Below are positions 42,578-54,589 of a DNA stretch of 64,000 bases, in pieces. Position numbers and translations under genes: made by a program. Source of the DNA: Leptasterias polaris (lineage: Eukaryota; Echinodermata; Asteroidea; Forcipulatida; Asteriidae); assembly GCA_037783415.1 (NCBI GenBank), contig JAZGTN010000162.1, positions 62,001 to 126,000 of the forward strand, in the 5' to 3' direction. The notes under the pieces are model-generated. The model did no database searches. It was given only the letters and a program-made list of their open reading frames with translations, and was not told the origin of the DNA. The first letter of the stretch is position 1. Every line of letters begins with the position of its first letter.

Positions 42578-42849
42578 TATACAGCAATCCTTCACCGATC
42601 TTGAACTCTTGGTGGCAGCAGATATGCCTCCATTACTGCGGTGTACCTGGGTGGTACTGCGCTGCCTAGCGACTGGTATAAGGTTTGGGCTACCTGGCGA
42701 TCATTTGATCAGTCGCGGGTTATTGGACTTTCACTTTGCAAATCGCTTAAACCCGTCGCTAGGCAGCGCAGTACCACCCAGGTACCACCGCAATAATGGC
42801 GGTATCTGCTGCCACCAAGAGTTCAAGATTGGTGAAGGATTGCTGTATA
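42578..42849. mobile_element. foldback element with about 98-bp arms (family H)
   Basis: Left arm from TATACAGCAATCCTTCACC, right arm to its inverse GGTGAAGGATTGCTGTATA. Arms about 42578-42675 and 42752-42849 match nearly base for base (GTGGCAGCAGATATGCC against GGCGGTATCTGCTGCCAC). A 75-base loop has no similarity to the arms. No flanking duplication is clear. Confidence 0.93.
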
Positions 42850-44654
42850 CACCATTCACAATCTCCAAATACACACATCATGTCGAAAGCATGTTTTTCC
42901 CGAGTCTAGTTTAATTTCTTTTCTTTGGTTCTACTTGTATTATTCCAGCGCTTTCATCACTTTGCTGATCAGATAAATAATTGAATGCAAACGTCTCACG
43001 TCAAGCTACGTATTTGTTTTGGGCTTTGCTTGTTTCGGGCTCTGCCCTGCCGTCTTCGTTAGTTTTCCTGCCGTCAGATGCATTCTCTCTACAATGATAC
43101 CATTTACCTCACCGTCATGGCATTCCCAGCCTCTTTTATCCTCATACCGTCCATCCATCCACCTTTTGCTGTCCATTATGACCCAGATGGACTCTTTGCA
43201 CATGAATTAACCTCCCCATCCCAAATCACTCCTCAGTGTGTATACGGATATTATGAGCACTCATCTTTAAAGATGGATGACATCTTTAATTTAAGTCATC
43301 TTGGTTTACTCGTTGACATCAACAACCTGTCACTCATTAACGCATCCATACGCTGATAGGGCCGTGTCTCTGCTGCACGTTCTAATGGGTTAGCTGTTTT
43401 TGCACTATCGGTCCCCAGAAGGGAAAGTGTATCATTGTATTTTGTATTATTATTAATTTTTTTACCGCAACCAGCCCGATGTCTCATAACAGTTAGGGTC
43501 ATTTATAGATTGGTTGTTGTCATTGCATAGCTGATTTAGAGACCAAATCGTCATTAAAGATACAATAAAAGTCACCTGGGAAAGTTTCAGCTGTCAGACA
43601 GACGCTTTCGGATTGAACACATTTTTGTCTTTTCTGTGTCCTACCAAAGCAACACCATACCTTTAAACAAGGCCATACAGCATTACGCTCACGGTCATTT
43701 ACAGAGTGTTTACAGAGTGTATAAAACGTAACTAGAAGAAAACACGCCCTCGCTTTCACTTTCAAATACTAGACTCTTTGAATTGTTTTCATGAAGAGGA
43801 GCCCATCAGGTGCGCCCTCAGTGTTCGCAGCAAATAAGTTCTGCGTTAATTTGCATATTTTCCACAAGACACACTAAAATAACGGTGCTTGACCACGGTG
43901 CTTCCCGCGCACGGGGACGTTTTAACATACCCTTTCACCCCAAAAATAGTTTCAAAGTTTGCTTCTGAAACTTTCTTCCAGTTGTGTCTGGTTGTTTGAT
44001 TTGTACACTGAAATCATGTGGTTCATTTACGGTGTAAATAAAGGTTTGAAGCAATGTTAGAATGAAGTTTTGTTAATTTATGTCGCATACAGCGCATTAC
44101 TTTGGTAAAAGTTGGTAGGCTATCTCTCTGCTCTCGCAATTCAAGAGGTTGTTAACAGGTAGATTTAACCTCTGAATTTCTCTGACATTTCTCTCGATTT
44201 TTGCGTGAGTCTTGTTCGGAAAATGTTCCTAATGACCACCACATAAAGGGCTGTCTTGTGGAACCCCCTATACCCCCTGTGAGTACTTTTATATTGTGCT
44301 TGTCATGAAGATGGTGTTCTTTTTCGGAACTGATGTTAAGTGTACTTTACATATTTTTATGGCATGTGTGAACTTTTGACATTACTGTATGTATACACAA
44401 TGCCATGTTAGGACACGCATAGTTTGCACTATTTAAAGTACGTGTGTGTACTCTTGTTGCAGGCATTGCGGGCTTTTTGTTAGTCGTAGCTTAGGCCTAA
44501 CCACAATTGTTTTGGAAAAGGTTGTTTGGCATCATGTTTTGTATTTGTTGTTTTTTAATGTTGTCAACAAAAGGAGGGTTTTTCTCCTCGGTGGAAGAAT
44601 GTGTAGACCACGTTTTATACAAAAAGATAAAGTAGCCAGCAGGGCATTTCCACT

Positions 44655-44865
44655 GGTCACAAGGGTAACTTTACATTCTGTGTCATAATTTCTATATAAT
44701 TATTAAAATAACTGCTGTACAGGTTTTCTGTTGGATGTGCCCCCTTTCTTCATATCACACAGTGCAATCTTCATGAGATAAATGAGATTTAATGTTTTCT
44801 TCCATTTGGCTGTGTAAGAAAGACCAGGCTCTGTGCATAATGTCACATGTTATTGCTGACTACTG
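44655..44865. repeat. dispersed repeat T, copy 1
   Basis: ACTTTACATTCTGTGTCATA, CTGCTGTACAGGTTTTC, GTGCCCCCTTTCTTCATATC, CAGTGCAATCTTCATGAGAT and AGACCAGGCTCTGTGCATAA recur in order at 48535-48790, and inverted at 46335-46560. The family is unknown to me. Confidence 0.7.
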
Positions 44866-45216
44866 ACTTCGGGCTTCTTCTAATTTTTACTTAGTTCATC
44901 CATAGACTGACGGACATCAATGCTCGTTCTTTTTTCTCTGCGTCCCGCTCCCCACTATATTACGTTGGCATGGGTCAGGTCACAAGTTCAGGAAATGGTG
45001 TCTCCTTCTATGCTTCAAATGAAGCTACAAATGATTTTGTAGGTTTGTTTGTGGGTTCTTCTTGTTTAGTGGATGATCATTACATTCAACATGTCTGCCA
45101 CACGCTTCAGAGTACAGCAGTCTGTAAGACTTTGTGAATCATGTGAAGAATAATACTGATCAACAGTCCTGCTATGACCAGATGTGGCGCAGCTAGCAGG
45201 AATCTTCTTCTGTGTT

Positions 45217-45375
45217 ATGGAGGCCATGCCCTCTGTTGCCCCTGGTGCATGCCTTGGTGCCCGGCATTCACACGTTTTCCATTGATTTTAAGACTTTCTA
45301 ATGAAAGTGCCCTTTGCAAAATTTAAATGGCCTTGCCCTCCGTATTTAAAGATGAAACTCCAGGCATGTGTGCAG
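45217..45375. repeat. dispersed repeat with GGAGGCCATGCCCTCTGTTG, copy 2
   Basis: Colinear with 35953-36110: GGAGGCCATGCCCTCTGTTG, GCCTTGGTGCCCGGC, TTTGCAAAATTTAAATGGCC, TTGCCCTCCGTATTTAAAG, AAACTCCAGGCATG. Confidence 0.65.
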
Positions 45376-46334
45376 TAGTACATGTATTTAATGTAGTGAA
45401 GGTCCTCCAGAACTCGATCATGATGCAGATGTGAGCTTGCGGAAAGGTATCTTAGACCAAGGCTAGACACTAGACAGTAGACCAGCAACAGCGTTATCTG
45501 TTAGCATAATGTTAAGATAAGAATCAAGTTCTCATAATTAGCCTGAGCTGATTGATTGACGCTCATCATAAACGCTAGAATATTTCTCTGGAATGTGTCT
45601 TGATTGTTAATACCTATAATCTAATGACACAATCCAACAAACACTTTCTAATACAAGCTGCAATTAAATGTCACATCAATAGCGTTTTCTATAAGTGTGT
45701 TGTCCTACATGATACTGGCATATCATTGTTTCATTACAGAGATTACATGATGCAGAAAGCAGATGGTACTAAGTAAAATGGCGGGTCCAGTGAGATGTTT
45801 GTTGGAAGTCAGTTCTGATACTTCAAGGCAGCAATGGGGGCAATCTGCTCATTGCTTTGGTGCCACTTGAAGCAGGCGTTAATACACTAATTTTTCCACT
45901 GTTTGGTGGGGGTGCTGCCCTACCACCTCCACCCCCCCCCCCCCCCCCCGCTCTCTCACCCCACCCCCAATTTGCCCTTGAAACATTATGTTCTGGTTGT
46001 GGACAATGGACATGAAGGGTTTGGCCATTGGTTAGTATTATCCATAAAAGTACTGAGTAAAACACGAACCAGACTACAGTGCTGACCTAGCTGGTTAACT
46101 GGTGCTGAAAGCTGTGTTTACCCACTCGTGTTTGTCTGATGAACTTGTGAAGTCTAGCTTGGGATGTGTGCCGAGTAGCCATTCTAAATGATTAAATGGA
46201 GCTGTTCATGATTGGAACTAGATAGAAGTTAATGCCACACTTTTTTTTCTGTGCACGTAGGCGTTTCCTGGCATACAACACAAAGTTGTGTAGACCATTA
46301 TGACCTACCTGTGACAACACTTGTTTACAGAAGA

Positions 46335-46560
46335 GCCATGAGCTTGGACGTCCTGCAGGCACGATATTTGTACACAGTCAGCCCAATGCAAGAACACAGT
46401 CATAAAATCTCATAATTATTTCATGGAGACTGCACTGTCTGATATCGACTTTTGATATGAAGAAAAGGGGTCATTTCCAAAATTGTTCAGCTGTTATTTT
46501 CATAACTTTTGCATTTATGGAAATTACGACAATGTTAATTTCCCCTATGACCACTGTAGT
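46335..46560. repeat. dispersed repeat T, copy 3, inverted
   Basis: Minus strand reads CTTTTCTTCATATCAAAAGT, TCAGACAGTGCAGTCTCCAT and TTTTATGACTGTGTTCTTGC, matching copies at 48535 and 44655. Confidence 0.55.
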
Positions 46561-46778
46561 ATCTTGCCTGCCAGAAAGGCCCTGAATTGTACAAGGTTAC
46601 ACTTCTATACTAAACAAAGATTGCATGGGCTAGGAAAGTTGTGAATTGTAATATCCAATGTATTTTGTTTAATGAATAAACGAAGAAGTTGGGAAAGAAG
46701 TGCTTGATTTCCAAACACTCACAAAGACCTTTTTCCGTGTGGCGGGACATGGCCAATATGAAGTACCGTAATTCTCAA

Positions 46779-47525
46779 TAGGCTGTGCAAGTCTCGCGCG
46801 TATCGGAGCGAGAAAACACGTCAAGTGAAGAACATATTTTTTCTGAAATCAAATCATTGTTTTTAAATTAGATCTATGAAACAATCTGACCAACAAAAAT
46901 ACTCATTACAATTTGCATAAAATGAGTTTTAGCTTTCATAATAAACACACAATTTATTTGTTAGTTTTTGTTGAAACAAAAACAACCCTCTGGGACAAGG
47001 ATGCTTATTTGATCTGAACTTTTTAGGAAACCCTTTTGTAAATCCATGCCTGAATACGTGCAACCACTAAAGCAGGTTTAAACGCAGACGCGCGATGATC
47101 GCACGGGCGTAGAATTAACGCGTGACGCAGTTTAAAGAGGACGCTGACGCCTCGACAACAACCGTAGACTGCAATGAAAAGGCTTAGCGTCTGACAATTA
47201 CAGCGTCTGGTGATTATCCTCGCGCGACCAAAACAAATTTGGTGATCGGAGGTGGGCACAAATTCTTAATTTTTTGCAAGTAACCGGAAGCAGAGGTCAA
47301 GTTTAATTCTTGGGTTTTCTTCGTTGCATTGTTGAATTGATTTTACTTTCATATTTTTTATCACTTAGTACTACATTCCCAACAACATATTTAATTTTCA
47401 TGGTCATAAAGTACGTTAAACTAAAATTATAGACGAAACAAAATCTTGCCAACGTAAAACTCCATATATGGCTGGGACCACGATGGTCCCGGAAGTTCGC
47501 TTACGCGCGAGACTTGCACAGCCTA
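46779..47525. mobile_element. 747-bp DNA transposon with 24-bp inverted ends (family L)
   Basis: TAGGCTGTGCAAGTCTCGCG at the left and its inverse CGCGAGACTTGCACAGCCTA at the right, both extended by CGTA. The interior has a CpG-rich core near 47080-47260 (ACGCGCGATGATCGCACGG) and no recognised coding frame. It is probably non-autonomous; a 2-bp TA duplication is possible but not provable. Confidence 0.8.
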
Positions 47526-48534
47526 TATGGGCATCACATCGCACCGATGACGTCAGAAAGTCAGAACTGTCATAAAAGAAAACCAAATTGAGGAAGCAAT
47601 CGTGCTGAAGGCAGAAATTTCTGGGTTTCGACGCCAGTAAAACAAACAAACTATGATATTGTATGATATGTTAAGGCCGCAGCCTCACGTAATGAGATAT
47701 TAAATCAAAAAAGTGCAACCTTACCACAGCTCTCTCTCGAAAAAAAAAAATTAAAAAATTAACTAAAAAGAAAAAGAAGAGAACAAAAAGCCACACAAGT
47801 GACGGGCATTATTTGGCAACTCTGTCGTGTGTATACTTTATGTGATGGATGGTTTATTTGTATGAGTTTACAGGGGTTATCGATCAGGTACAAGTGAAGT
47901 GTTTACCCGTCAAAGAACGTGACCCTAGCCTGGCCCCGGTTTTCCTTATTTTCTTTTTCTTTCTTACCACCCAACCGTCGCAACGCACACATACTGATTT
48001 GTGTTTTGTTAATTCACGCAAGCAATAATTACGCTCAGCTGTAATTTCGCTTGTTATTAATGGGTCTCAAAACGTAAAGCGCGTGCAGGTTTATGTGTGT
48101 GCGGCGTTAACTTTACCAAAGGTCACTTTGCGGTGGTGTTTCGCGCCTTTTTTTTCAAAACCAAGTGTGAAGTGTCGAAACGAAAAACCAACAAAAGTAA
48201 CCGTTTGTGTACAATTTGTTTTTGATGTACATGTACATACGTGTGTTGAGTGTAGTCTCTGTTGACGGGTTTATGGTCGTTGTAGAGTGTTGCGTGCTTG
48301 CGTCTTGTATAATTTATTTGAGCGCAATTCAACTTGGTAACCCAACGACTGACATTTTGCAATTTACAGGCTGGTGATATCAAACGAAAGAGTATCACTA
48401 AAAAAAAATACTTCTCCAAGTTCTGGTTTATTAATGTCACGTGCAATTTATTTATAGACCATGTTACCTTTGTTTACAGAGTGGTGACCTTGTACATTCT
48501 AATTAGTTTCCTGATGGGCAAGATACTACAAAGG
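47526..48534. other. intergenic stretch, nothing recognised
   Basis: Contains an A-rich tract near 47738-47790 and a 107-codon minus-strand frame (48123-48446) with no domain or splice context. No element ends were seen. Confidence 0.45.
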
Positions 48535-48790
48535 CCATTATGGGAAAATTTACATTTTGTGTCATAATTTTCACATAAATTCAAGACTTACAAAAAAGCA
48601 ACAGCTGTACAGCTTTTGAGGTGTCCCCCCTTTCTTCATATCAAAAGTTGAGAAAAATCAGACAGCACAATCTCCATAAAACATAAGATTTATTGTATTC
48701 TTCCATTGAGCTGTGTACAAGCTGTGCCTGTATAGGAAGTCCAGGCTCTGTGGCTCTTTTGTAAACATGTGATGTCACAGGTCCATGGTC
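48535..48790. repeat. dispersed repeat T, copy 2
   Basis: TTTACATTTTGTGTCATAAT, CAACAGCTGTACAGCTTTTG, CCCTTTCTTCATATCAAAAG, CAGCACAATCTCCATAAAAC, AGTCCAGGCTCTGTGGCTC. It is the longest of the three copies and lies directly upstream of the LINE fragment. Confidence 0.7.
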
Positions 48791-48856
48791 TATATGATCG
48801 GCTGTCTCATTATTTTGACTGAATCTTGATTCATGCATGATTGAGTAAATTACGAG

Positions 48857-49441
48857 TAAATTAGACTATTGTAATAGTCTATTGTATGGATTACCAAACT
48901 TACAGATAGCAAAGTTGCAGCGGGTTCAAAATACATGTGCATGATTGATTTGTAATCTCCCTAAAATTGCTCATGTTACACCACTGTTAAGAGAATTACA
49001 TTGGTTGCCCATACGTCAAAGAATCGAATTTAAGATGTTAGTGATAGTTTATAAAGCACTTAATGGTCAAGCTCCTAGTTATATTATTGAATTATTGGAT
49101 TTTAAATCTCAAATCCATGGTCATAATATTCGTAGTACACAAGACACACTGGCATTGAAGATCCCCCAAATTAGAAAAAAGTAACCTTAGGTGATCGATC
49201 ATTTCTTTGTGCAGCTCCTAGATTATGGAATAAGCTACCTGTGGACATTAGAAAGTCTCAATCATTAGATGGCTTTAAATTTAAAGTAAAAACCTATTTG
49301 TTTCAAACATAGATTTAATTATATTATGAGCATGCTTTGAATTGTATAGCATTGTGTAGTGGAAAGAGCTCTTGAAGCGCAGTAGAATATATAAACATAG
49401 TTTCTGCGCTCTATAAATGATTTATTATTATTTATTATTAT
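48857..49441 (+). pseudogene. LINE (L2/CR1-like) ORF2 C-terminus and 3' end, 5' truncated
   Basis: Three-part reading of one ancestral frame: LDYCNSLLYGLPNLQIAKLQ then RVQNTCA and a stop; LICNLPKIAHVTPLLRELHW then LPIRQRIEFKMLVIVYKALN; after a frame change near 49183, VTLGDRSFLCAAPRLWNKLP then VDIRKSQSLDGFKFKVKTYL and a stop near 49310. The DYCNSLLYGLP, LHWLPIRQRIEFK and APRLWNKLP blocks are diagnostic of the end of CR1/L2-type reverse transcriptases. The 3' end is GCGCTCTATAAATGATTT followed by a TTATTA microsatellite tail, the usual end of this class. It is inactive. Confidence 0.88.
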
Positions 49442-49480
49442 GATTTAATGGTTGATAACAACAAACTCTTTATATTTTTT

Positions 49481-49772
49481 TGGTTTGCGATAACACCATG
49501 TGTATATCTACTTGCTGGGTAGATTTTGTTCTTTTGAGATCTTGTCTTTATTATACTGCCGCGGAGTAGATTTATCGGAATTCAGGAGACTTCTCAGTTC
49601 TGAAAAGAACTGACCTGCTTCCGCCCAGGTTGCAGCACAGTTCTTTTCCGAACTAAGAAGTCTCCCGAATTCCGATAAATCTACTCCGCGGCAGTAGAAA
49701 AAATAGCAAGACAAGTTCTCAAAAGAACAAAATCTACCCAGCAAGTAGTACACATGGTGTTACCGCAAACCA
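49481..49772. mobile_element. 292-bp foldback element (family I)
   Basis: Left TGGTTTGCGATAACACCATG and right CATGGTGTTACCGCAAACCA. The arms run on through CTACTTGCTGGGTAGATTTT, GTTCTTTTGAGATCTTGTC, ACTGCCGCGGAGTAGATTTA and TCGGAATTC, each inverted on the right, to a centre near 49625. The identity of the arms is high apart from small indels. Confidence 0.93.
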
Positions 49773-50328
49773 AGATACCTCACAATGCAATGCCTTAAAT
49801 CCGACCAACAAATAAACTAATTATCTTGCTATTTTGCTATTTTGCTAAACATTAATATTTGTTCTTAAAAGGGGTTGTTTTGGAAAAGGGTAGTATTTTG
49901 AAAATTGCTGCGTTTATGATTTTTAACAAGTGAGTTCTTTTTGACAGTTTTCACAGGGCTAGCCTGGTTTTAGTTTTGTTGGTTGTCTGCAAGTTACGTT
50001 CGCATGTCACTGGAAAACAACGGAACTGTGTCCGAAAGAATGTTTTTCTCATGGATGGCTTGTCTTTAACATTTCAAAGGTTTCTTTGATGAATCGAATC
50101 GGCAGACAACACAATGATAATCGCAGTGCATTGCACTGTTCTGTTCTGGTTTGACACTACATAATTAATGGACAACGCCCTCTATAGTGTTTGCTTTAGT
50201 TGGCCGCCGGTTTCCCGTTGTACATTCATTGTTTGGATTTGTGCTTGCTATACTTTAATTGTGAGAAATATTCTGTCGACCTGTTATTTTTATGTACATT
50301 TTATACATCAACTAGTTCTATTCATTTA

Positions 50329-50368
50329 GCCTTCGAGAAAGACTCTGCTAGGGTCGAAACGTCAGGCC
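50329..50368 (+). repeat. R3 repeat end: GCCTTCGAGAAAGACTC ... GGGTCGAAACGTCAGGC
   Basis: GCCTTCGAGAAAGACTC, TGCTA, GGGTCGAAACGTCAGGCC. GACTC/GGGTC can pair around the loop and GCC pairs with GGC. Shared with 4256-4290 and inverted at 12843-12882. Confidence 0.7.
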
Positions 50369-51438
50369 ACTAACTTATTTTTTGCATTTATACCACAGGT
50401 CCTTTTGGTTGGTAAGCAGTTTGCAACAGCTAATTCTATTTTCTATTCATTTTCGTGAACCTTTATGTACTGCAATGAAGTCAAAAGTATTGTTTGAAGA
50501 GCTTGATTTCTTTTAACGTTTTGGGATAATTGAATCCTCACATAATGTGAGGCAGCCGATCTTTTATTGTTCACGATATTTAAATGTAAGAATTGATCAA
50601 AATCAATCTTTATAACGGAATTGGTTTGAAGGGTTTAAAGTTCGAAATTCTGCCCCGAGAAGGAAAGCTCGTTGTTGAATTTGGTGCGAGACCCATTTTA
50701 TATTCCTTCAATTGTGTTTACCCCTATGTGGCGCTAACTTTATTGAGAGGACATGTGGTGAAAACAAAATTGATCGTTCGGATCCGGAGTGCTAGTAAAT
50801 TACTACACAAGCGCTTGTACAAAGTGCATACAATAAATTGGCCAATGGACGCTCGATTAATGAACCATCCAACCAAATCCATCATACTACGTTAGGGAAG
50901 GGGAGAAATTAGGGTCTCGCTTTCAACAAAGACTATACGTTGTAAGCTGTATTAATATATTATATTTATGGAGTTGTTGATCGTGTTCCTCTCCTCGTAT
51001 TTTATCTGGTTTTAATGCCATTGTCAATGCCGCCTATGTGGATCAAGGATTTATGACAGGCGACGTCATGATGCCTTTGTACCATTGTATCCATACGTCA
51101 GGTACATAAATTATACAAAGCCAAGTGAGAGAGGGTCGGTGTTTCCCCCCCCCCCCCTCTTTCATATCGTTGATGTCGTGCGAACGTACGCTGAAGTCGG
51201 AGGCAATATGTATTGCCCCCGCAGCAAGTGTTACTTAGCTGCCTACGTATGCATTAGATTTGTGATGACGTCAGATTACAGGTGTAATGCGTGTGTTTGT
51301 GTGTTTTGTAATGTCTTTTTGTGATATTAGTTTATACTAATCAGCATCAACTCCACATGCTCGGGTAAAGCGTTAGCGCCTGGACAACTCGGTCCTGGGT
51401 GAGTCTCCAACCATCGGAAAGATTCGGTCCTACCTCCC

Positions 51439-51660
51439 TATATAAGATCTTCCTTTAGGTCCAAAGCAAACGGAGGTGACCCCCGTTGGTGGCAGGCTCT
51501 TCTTCATCAGAAGAGCAGGGTCCACCGGTGGGTCAGCTCAACCACCATGTCCCCCTTTATTTATTTCTCATCCTGCGTGATGAACAATCCAGGCGAAGGA
51601 ATTTGGATAAATTTTCAGCGTCTTCAACTTAAATCATGCTGCAAATTTTACCACTTCTAG
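51439..51660 (+). other. candidate short transcription unit: TATA box then Kozak ATG and 37-codon frame
   Basis: TATATAAG at 51439-51446 is followed 100 bases later by ACCACCATG (51547), a strong initiation context, opening MSPFIYFSSCVMNNPGEGIW and continuing to a TAG at 51658. Between them is a hairpin CTCTTCT-TCATC-AGAAGAG and the palindrome CCACCGGTGG. No homologue is known to me and chance is a real alternative. Confidence 0.2.
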
Positions 51661-52363
51661 TATCATTCTCTTATGATTTGAGTCAAAATTACCAGTTTAA
51701 AACAGGTCTAATGTTTAAAACAGGTAGATGGCATTAACTTGTTTCGCATGATGAATGGTTTAAGGCCTGCTTCCAGCCTCATACCAATGACTCAGAGCTC
51801 ACTGAAATGTTTTTATTTAAATTTGTAAATTAATCACCTTAGCTTGTACCTCATAATTCATTATACGAATGTCAGACGTATCCCGTAATGAAGAAAAACC
51901 ATTACGCCTAACTATACGTCCCGGACTTTTTACACTGCGCGTGTCTACAATGATATACGGGGGGCCAGACACTTCATTCAGCCGCGGCTCGCTTCGGGAC
52001 CTCCGTGTGACATGATGTGTCCAGCCAAGATGATTAATGTCTTGTTGGACAATCGGCGGGGTCAACTCGGCTTTAACAAGCCAGATCAATGTTTTTGTGG
52101 GCAGTCGAGACAATCAATGTCTGAGGGCAGTCGGGACATTTTGTGTTGTCTTGTGGCTGTAGTCTCATCCTAAATATTAACCCCCTCAAGCTACAGAATA
52201 ATACCCACATGAGGAGAGTGTCCTCACTGATGGAATTTTTCTCCAACCCTCCATTAATCTGTGATTTTCAAATCGAGGAAGAAAACAAACCATGGATCAT
52301 TTGTCAGTACAATTTGGTCCTTGCTCTATGGTCAGTGTGCAAGCGGTGGCTCTCCTTCAACAT

Positions 52364-52542
52364 CGGCCCGATTTCAGAGAGCTGCCTTAGCACAGCCAAG
52401 CATATCAAAATTAAGCTTACCAGACTAAGGTTACCAACCAAAATACCATGTTACATGTACCATCTAAGACTGGTATCCTGCTTATAATATTTGCTTAGCA
52501 GCATTGTTTTTTGCTTAAGCAGCTCCATTAAAATTTCCCCCT
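52364..52542. mobile_element. palindromic MITE, GGGCCCAATTTCATAGAG family (older copy)
   Basis: GGCCCGATTTCAGAGAGCTG on the left; TTGCTTAAGCAGCTCCATTA and AAATTTCCCCC on the right; ACTAAGGTTACCAACC and CTAAGACTGGTATCCTG inside. It is followed by a G homopolymer at 52559-52572. Confidence 0.8.
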
Positions 52543-52572
52543 ATCCTAGACGGATTGAGGGGGGGGGGGGGG

Positions 52573-53293
52573 TCTATGATGCTCAGTGTGGGGGATCATT
52601 TGACTTATGATGATTGTTGTATGTTACATTGTCATCATGTCATTGAGACTTTATTTTGTTGGGGTGCTTTCCCATTCCGCGGCGAACCTGTGAACTTTGT
52701 TGGTCTTTCTAGCTCAGGGATAGGTCACAAAACCTAAAGCTTGTTTACAAGAATATTATTTTAAGGCATTTACTGGCAGGCAATGTACCAGTACCACAAT
52801 CCCACATGATTTTCTATGTGAACAGAAAAAAAACTAGCTAAATCGATCCAAGGCCGTCTCGAACGCGATCCAGCCCGCGCCTTCTTGGGCCTCGTCCCTT
52901 GTAATGACCGGCAATCTCAACCTAATCACAGTGTGTTTTGTGTATGTATCTCCGGCACATCGGCCCACCGGCGGTATGTAAGGGCAGGGGGCAACCCGAT
53001 CCACTGGCCGATAATCCCCGCAAGGCAAGGGCAACCTCGGCCAGGAAGGACGTCGCGATAAGCAGACACTCGGAATGTTCCTCCTAACTAGAGTACCAAG
53101 AGTTCTGGGATGATGCTAGTCTTGGTTCTAAAGACCTTGAAAGGTCTTCCCCTTAGTTTTTTTTAAACTGTGCCAAGCACGCCAGTCAGAAACGCGAAGT
53201 ATACTTACAATTGTTGGCTGCAACCGCTTTAAAATAATACAATTCCGTAACAACGGATTCTGGTTCAAAAGTGCTCTGTTGATGAATCACAAT
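52573..53293. other. intergenic stretch with a GC-rich block
   Basis: 52840-53080 is distinctly richer in G and C than its surroundings. A 66-codon minus-strand frame at 52834-53034 reads MPLPCGDYRPVDRVAPCPYI onward and ends FETALDRFS; it could be an exon or chance. No flanking splice pattern was decisive. Confidence 0.3.
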
Positions 53294-53699
53294 TTAAAGG
53301 GCACGTTGCCTTGGATCGGGCGAGTTGGTCTATGAAAAGCGTTTGTAACCGTTTGTTATAAAATGCATATGGTTAGAACATAGGTTAGAAAGATGTTTTA
53401 AAAGTAGAATATAATGATCCACACAAATTTGCCTCGAAATTGCGTGGTTTTCCTTTTACATCGTGATCTAACACGGCACGCCATTTTGTGGAGTCAAATT
53501 TTGTGGACTCTTATCAAATTTTTGACTCCGTGTTAGTTCGCAAAGTAAAAGGAAAACCACCCAGTTTCGAGGCATATTTGTGTGGATCATTGTATTCTAC
53601 TTTTAAAACATCTTTCTAACCATATGCATTTTATAACAAACGGTTACAAACGCTTTTCATAGACCAACTCGCCCGATCCAAGGCAACGTGTCCCTTTAA
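53294..53699. mobile_element. 406-bp palindromic MITE, TTTAAAGGGCACGTTGCC ends
   Basis: TTAAAGGGCACGTTGCCTTG at the left, CAAGGCAACGTGTCCCTTTA at the right. Arms about 170 bases each (TCGGGCGAGTTGGTCTATG, AAAAGCGTTTGTAACCG, TGATCCACACAAATTTGCC) around a central TGGAGTCAAATTTTGTGGAC. The left arm has a small insertion (AACATAGGTTAG). I recall this terminus as common in marine invertebrate genomes. Confidence 0.93.
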
Positions 53700-54589
53700 G
53701 CACAATATGTAAACGTCTCGAAACAAGACTAGAATGGTATGGCTTGTATGCTGGGTTCACACTCGATGATAACCTCTTTCCACTCGAAATGGTTTCCTCT
53801 CGAAATGGTTTCGAATTGTCGGGTATTGTATCTCAGTTTAGTCGGGTGCCTTATCTACTTCATTGCAGGAATTTCTGATAATGCAGGACAGGTGTTCCGC
53901 TTTCACTGTCCGTCCATCTTCTATCCTTTGTACAGTTATGCATGAGCTACGTGAACAAAATTCGACAGCCTTTTGGCTTTCAAATAATTTGGAGTGGCAT
54001 TTCGTGGAGATCAAATTCAGGTCAAGAACCCCAAAACTAATTCATCCTTAATTAGGCGATGATGCTGCACTTTACAAAAATACCGGGACCTTGTGCGGGG
54101 CTTTTTTCTCTCTTTTGGGGCAGGCAAACGTCCTTGTCGTTTAAGTTATATATTTATACTCAGTGCTGAATTGAAGTGGTTTATTATTTCTATCAGCAGA
54201 GATACGGCGCAAGTTTGTTGTAAATGGAATTTTTGAAAATCATACTTGTAACATGGTGGGTTACCCCCCCCCCCCCCCAAGTCTTCCGCGAGGTGTCTTG
54301 GCAAGGAGGTCAAGAGAGTACTGTTGTCTAATATAAACTGTGAGATGCGCACTAGTGTTGGTTGAGTTTATACGGCTATGATTATCATTTGATGAGACTT
54401 GGAGTTTATGGAGATTGTTGTGAATTATTCCATATTTTAATTGTTATTGTGGGGGATTAATTGTTCGTATGCCGTGATGTATGAAATGCGGGTAGTTTTG
54501 AATTGGTTATTGTGTTACTGTTATCCTTTATTGACCTCTGTGTTCTAGGTACTAAGTTAAGCCTATGTCTCATGTAATCGACTTTATTA
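53700..54589. other. intergenic stretch, nothing recognised
   Basis: Contains a C homopolymer near 54266-54279 and no long frame, repeat family or splice pattern that I can support. Confidence 0.45.

Larger units (their letters stand above)
42850..46334. other. intergenic region with two dispersed repeats
   Basis: A 92-codon frame at 43078-43356 and its antisense neighbours are not recognised. Two dispersed repeats (44655-44865 and 45217-45375) are listed separately. A homopolymer-rich tract of C lies near 45925-45965 (CCACCTCCACCCC and longer). No conserved exon was found. Confidence 0.45.
49773..52363. other. intergenic region; R3 fragment and a candidate short transcription unit
   Basis: Holds the R3 end at 50329-50368 and the TATA-like unit at 51439, listed separately. 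A C homopolymer is at about 51145-51157. A 100-codon frame at 50593-50895 and a 98-codon minus-strand frame at 51817-52113 show no family I recognise. Confidence 0.4.

Noticed and set aside
50593..50895. 100-codon plus-strand frame considered as a gene
   Set aside because: No recognisable family, no Kozak or splice context; composition does not separate it from chance.
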